From Terrimonas sp964445775 (GTDB lineage Bacteria > Bacteroidota > Bacteroidia > Chitinophagales > Chitinophagaceae), in assembly GCA_964445775.1 (NCBI GenBank), contig CAYUMH010000089.1, forward strand, positions 1 through 18,370: a stretch of DNA of 18,370 nucleotides, given 5' to 3'. The notes under the pieces are model-generated. The model searched no databases. It had not been told where the DNA came from and saw only the letters and a program-made list of their open reading frames with translations. Below, one piece after another: positions 15,684 to 18,370 of this stretch (its first letter is position 1; each line of letters opens with the position of its first letter). The position numbers and the translations under genes were made by a program.

Positions 15684-15693
15684 CCCGTCAGGC

Positions 15694-18370
15694 TTATTTT
15701 TCTTCATCGTATTTTTCCAGCTGGATCAGGTATTGATTAAACAGGCTGTTGAGGTTATTCTTTTTGTATTCGTCAAACCAGATAATACCTGATGCCTCGT
15801 GTTTGCCTACCAGTTCCTTACCCTTAAGCGAATAAGGTCCGGCAACGGCCAGGTAATCTGTTGTGGTAGCAGTACCCTGCTCATCTTCATCAGCAAAAGA
15901 AACAATAAAGAATAAGAACTTTTTATCTTCTCCTTTATATTTTACCGTCCGTTCTTCAAGGAAGGTTATTTTTTCAGCTTCTATTTCATCATCTGTGGCC
16001 AGGTCATAAATCTTTGATTTTGCCAGTTCTTTCCGGTTTAAATAAGCTTTAGGTAACAGGCTTTCCTTTTTCTGCTCAGCTAAAAACTCATACAGGGGCA
16101 GGCGGTGATTATCGTCCTTTGCCAGCAGTTCAATTTCTTTAGCGGCAACCGGCTTATTATGTTTTAATAACACTTTTACCGCGGCAAATTTTAACTCCCG
16201 GTTTTCAAACTGTAAAAACTTCTCGGCCACGTTGTTACTCCTTTCATTATCCAGGTAAGCAAGCAATGTCAGCAGTTGTACATGGGAATAAATAGCTTCT
16301 TCCACTTTTTCTTTGTCCTGCTCATAAGCCTGTTCGGCTACAGCAATAATATCATCCTGGTAAGGTAATATGATGGCCGGGTCTGCTACTTTATTATCCA
16401 ATATATCGTTTAATGACTCAACTACATAAGGCCAGAAATTAGGCCGTTTAATGATTTGTAACAGGTCGGGGTATAAAGTAGCGGTGAGTGCCAGTGAATC
16501 ATATATTCTCAGGTAGATATAATCTTCCTCACCCAGCGTAGTGGATGGTGATAACAGTAACTTTTTTAAAACGGTATAAGCCGCTTCGGTTTTAATGTTG
16601 GACAGGTGCTGAAGTAAATGGTATCTTAATTTTTTATCTTTTTCCTCCAGCTTTTCGTACCCGGCATTGATATCGGCAACCATGGTGTTCGTAGTATCCA
16701 GGGCAGAAACCCGCTGTAATAAATAGCTGTTCATACCACTGTGTAAAGAATCAAGATCCGCATAAGGATGCAGGGCCATTTGTTTTAATACCGGCAGGTC
16801 GGCAGGTATAAAGTCAATGGTTCTAACCCATGGCATCATGGCTTTCACCTGGGCCGCATCAGCAATTGCCAGTTTTTTTTGCAGGCCCGCGATATTTGAA
16901 CGGCTCCTGTCAACCGTTTTTAACGGTTCGGTAACCGTAAAACTCTGCAGATAGTCCAGTCTATTATTCAGCGTATCCTTGTCTGATATAAACCCATATA
17001 TTTCATACAACTCATTACCATTAAGAACAAGTTTTACTTTTTTAAGTATCCGGGTTCCTTTTTTAACAGTTGTAAAGGAGGCCTCCTTTGTATAGCCTTT
17101 ATCTGATACGGTATAATTTATCACCGAATCGTTCCAGTATATAAAATGATCGGCCCTGTTTGACAGAAAAGCACTGTCCGACTGCATCCAATACCAATCA
17201 GGAATAATTGTTTTATCAATATTAACGGTGTACCCGGTAAGAGGATCGTACAGTTCGTACGACTGCGCTACCTGCGTATTATCATCGGATTGATCAGTAT
17301 AATCAGCAGTCCGGTCTTTTATTACTCCCGATGTGTTAAAAGAAAAGCCGGCATTTTCCAGTTTTACCGTTTTAGTTGCTGCATTTTTATAGGGCAACAG
17401 TTTAAAAGCATTTAAATAATGGTTGGCCATAATATCGTTCTGGTCGCGCGGCTCGTAAGTAGTGAACAGGTAATAAAAAATGCCGCCCCTCAGTACCAGT
17501 TTATACTTTACTCTCATTTCCTCACCTTCCATTTTGCCGGCCACTGTTCCTGAAAATGCCGGGTAGCCATCCATAGTGGCAAATGAACTGTCCAGTAAGC
17601 GGGCAGGTTTGAACATAGCTGAAAGGTTTTCCTTCATGGCTAAGAACAAAGCGGTATCTGACTGTGATTGGTAATAACCCGGATTGTACATTAATACACT
17701 GGCGCCGTAAACGATCTGGTTTTTAGCGTCCAGTCCTATCCAGGAATATTCGGTCCTGTCCTCATCAACTGTTTTCTTTGGTTCCTTTTTAGCCAGGGAA
17801 ACGATAGCCGTTGAAAAGCCGAGGTTTTCGTCCACCAGGCTCATCCAATAACTATCCGTTCCTTTCTTTTCCAACTGATGCGGGTCATAGGTAAATGATT
17901 GAAAGAAAAAATCAGCATCGGAGTTGCTGAGGTCCTCTTCTTTAAAAGCCATCACTGCATTTAATACCACCACTTTTGCATCCAGTTCAATTACCTGTCC
18001 TTTCATTATTCCCCCGGCAAAAGATGCCAGGAACTCTGCTGCGGGCATACCTTTAATGACCGTTTCTTTTTTATGCAGTATTTTCTTTTTCCCGCTTTTA
18101 TCCTTATTTAGCCCGTTAATGATGCGTTGTATTGCTTCCCCTTTTTTCTCGCCCTGTATGGGCATTTGCAGCGACATATACATTTGCATGGCAGCCATAT
18201 CAAAGTACATGCTCATGTCCATCATCATGCCGGCGCCATTGGTAATGCGTTGTGCTTCACCGGGCATTTTAACAAGATAAACACTATCCTCGTAGGCCAG
18301 GGTTTTCCAATAGTTTTCCTGGGATATTTCCGGCAGGTCCTCCGGCTTTACCAGTTTGGTAGAAAACACC
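15694..18370 (-). CDS. Large modular protein of unknown function, 5'-truncated by the right edge
   Basis: At least 892 codons of an open frame run from the stop at 15694 to the window edge; no convincing start is seen, so the N-terminus (probably with a signal peptide) lies outside. In the visible part, three tandem modules of about 160 residues can be drawn, each ending in a strand-helix motif: FFFQSFTYDP (about 154-163), NAFKLLPY (320-327) and LQSFTVTEPL (474-483). Each has a preceding KVVVL/KLVLRGG/KLVLNGNELYEI strand. They resemble small PsbP/DcrB-like secreted domains and the exported protein at 3322. Residues about 490-770 are helix-rich and look like HEAT/armadillo-type repeats (for example AYTVLKKLLLSPS, ENRELKFAAVKVLLKHNKP). 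The last ~110 residues are beta-rich (KKFLFFIVSFADEDE, TDYLAVAGPYSLKG). It does not match a family I can name. Its 3' end meets the efflux operon with a 10-bp gap and no terminator. Confidence 0.85.
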   Translation of the reverse strand, partial: VFSTKLVKPEDLPEISQENYWKTLAYEDSVYLVKMPGEAQRITNGAGMMMDMSMYFDMAAMQMYMSLQMPIQGEKKGEAIQRIINGLNKDKSGKKKILHKKETVIKGMPAAEFLASFAGGIMKGQVIELDAKVVVLNAVMAFKEEDLSNSDADFFFQSFTYDPHQLEKKGTDSYWMSLVDENLGFSTAIVSLAKKEPKKTVDEDRTEYSWIGLDAKNQIVYGASVLMYNPGYYQSQSDTALFLAMKENLSAMFKPARLLDSSFATMDGYPAFSGTVAGKMEGEEMRVKYKLVLRGGIFYYLFTTYEPRDQNDIMANHYLNAFKLLPYKNAATKTVKLENAGFSFNTSGVIKDRTADYTDQSDDNTQVAQSYELYDPLTGYTVNIDKTIIPDWYWMQSDSAFLSNRADHFIYWNDSVINYTVSDKGYTKEASFTTVKKGTRILKKVKLVLNGNELYEIYGFISDKDTLNNRLDYLQSFTVTEPLKTVDRSRSNIAGLQKKLAIADAAQVKAMMPWVRTIDFIPADLPVLKQMALHPYADLDSLHSGMNSYLLQRVSALDTTNTMVADINAGYEKLEEKDKKLRYHLLQHLSNIKTEAAYTVLKKLLLSPSTTLGEEDYIYLRIYDSLALTATLYPDLLQIIKRPNFWPYVVESLNDILDNKVADPAIILPYQDDIIAVAEQAYEQDKEKVEEAIYSHVQLLTLLAYLDNERSNNVAEKFLQFENRELKFAAVKVLLKHNKPVAAKEIELLAKDDNHRLPLYEFLAEQKKESLLPKAYLNRKELAKSKIYDLATDDEIEAEKITFLEERTVKYKGEDKKFLFFIVSFADEDEQGTATTTDYLAVAGPYSLKGKELVGKHEASGIIWFDEYKKNNLNSLFNQYLIQLEKYDEEK

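Noticed and set aside
15670..15700. Bidirectional terminator between the TolC gene and the convergent large gene
   Set aside because: Only 10 bp separate the two stop codons and no stem-loop with flanking T/A runs can be drawn.

Overview
The window looks like chromosomal DNA of a Bacteroidota bacterium, most probably a Chitinophagaceae-type genome. The evidence is the Bacteroidetes-style promoters (TTG / TAnnTTTG) ahead of several genes, near-absence of Shine-Dalgarno motifs, a rhomboid with the Bacteroidetes-type C-terminal tail, and a codon style rich in TTA/CTG leucines and AAA/GAA. No rRNA, tRNA, CRISPR array, insertion sequence or integrase is visible. Gene families were assigned by reading motifs; no database search was possible.

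Left block (1-8330): nine genes, all on the minus strand. Read in transcription order they are: a small AT-rich membrane protein (8330-7722), a suppressor-of-fused (SUFU) domain protein (7575-6928), a TPR + classical AAA ATPase (6571-5261), a TPR protein with a multi-pass membrane tail (5259-4003, one base after the ATPase), a small exported protein (3945-3322), a rhomboid protease (3144-2299), a zinc-ribbon protein with a DUF4844-like region (2281-1622), an Imm26-like protein (1543-746), and an exported ADP-ribose/CDP-alcohol-diphosphatase-like metallophosphoesterase cut by the left edge (666-1). SUFU, Imm26 and (less surely) DUF4844 are families associated with immunity to polymorphic toxins, yet no toxin gene is visible, so this looks like an accessory 'polyimmunity' stretch. 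The AAA/TPR-membrane pair is the most system-like unit: a cytosolic unfoldase-type ATPase coupled to a membrane TPR protein.

Centre (8331-9890): a GC-rich, hairpin-forming intergenic element is followed by purK, whose near-perfect promoter lies only 4 bp before the start codon, suggesting a leaderless or almost leaderless mRNA.

Right block (9891-15683): a complete tripartite RND efflux operon on the plus strand: periplasmic adaptor lipoprotein, 1046-residue AcrB-type pump and TolC-type outer-membrane channel. A strongly foldable, multi-hairpin element (10985-11072) sits between adaptor and pump, and a direct repeat and a palindrome precede the adaptor. No regulator gene is present in the window. 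The operon converges, with a 10-bp gap, on a very large uncharacterised protein (15694 to the right edge, minus strand) built of about three ~160-residue modules, a helical-repeat region and a C-terminal beta-rich part.
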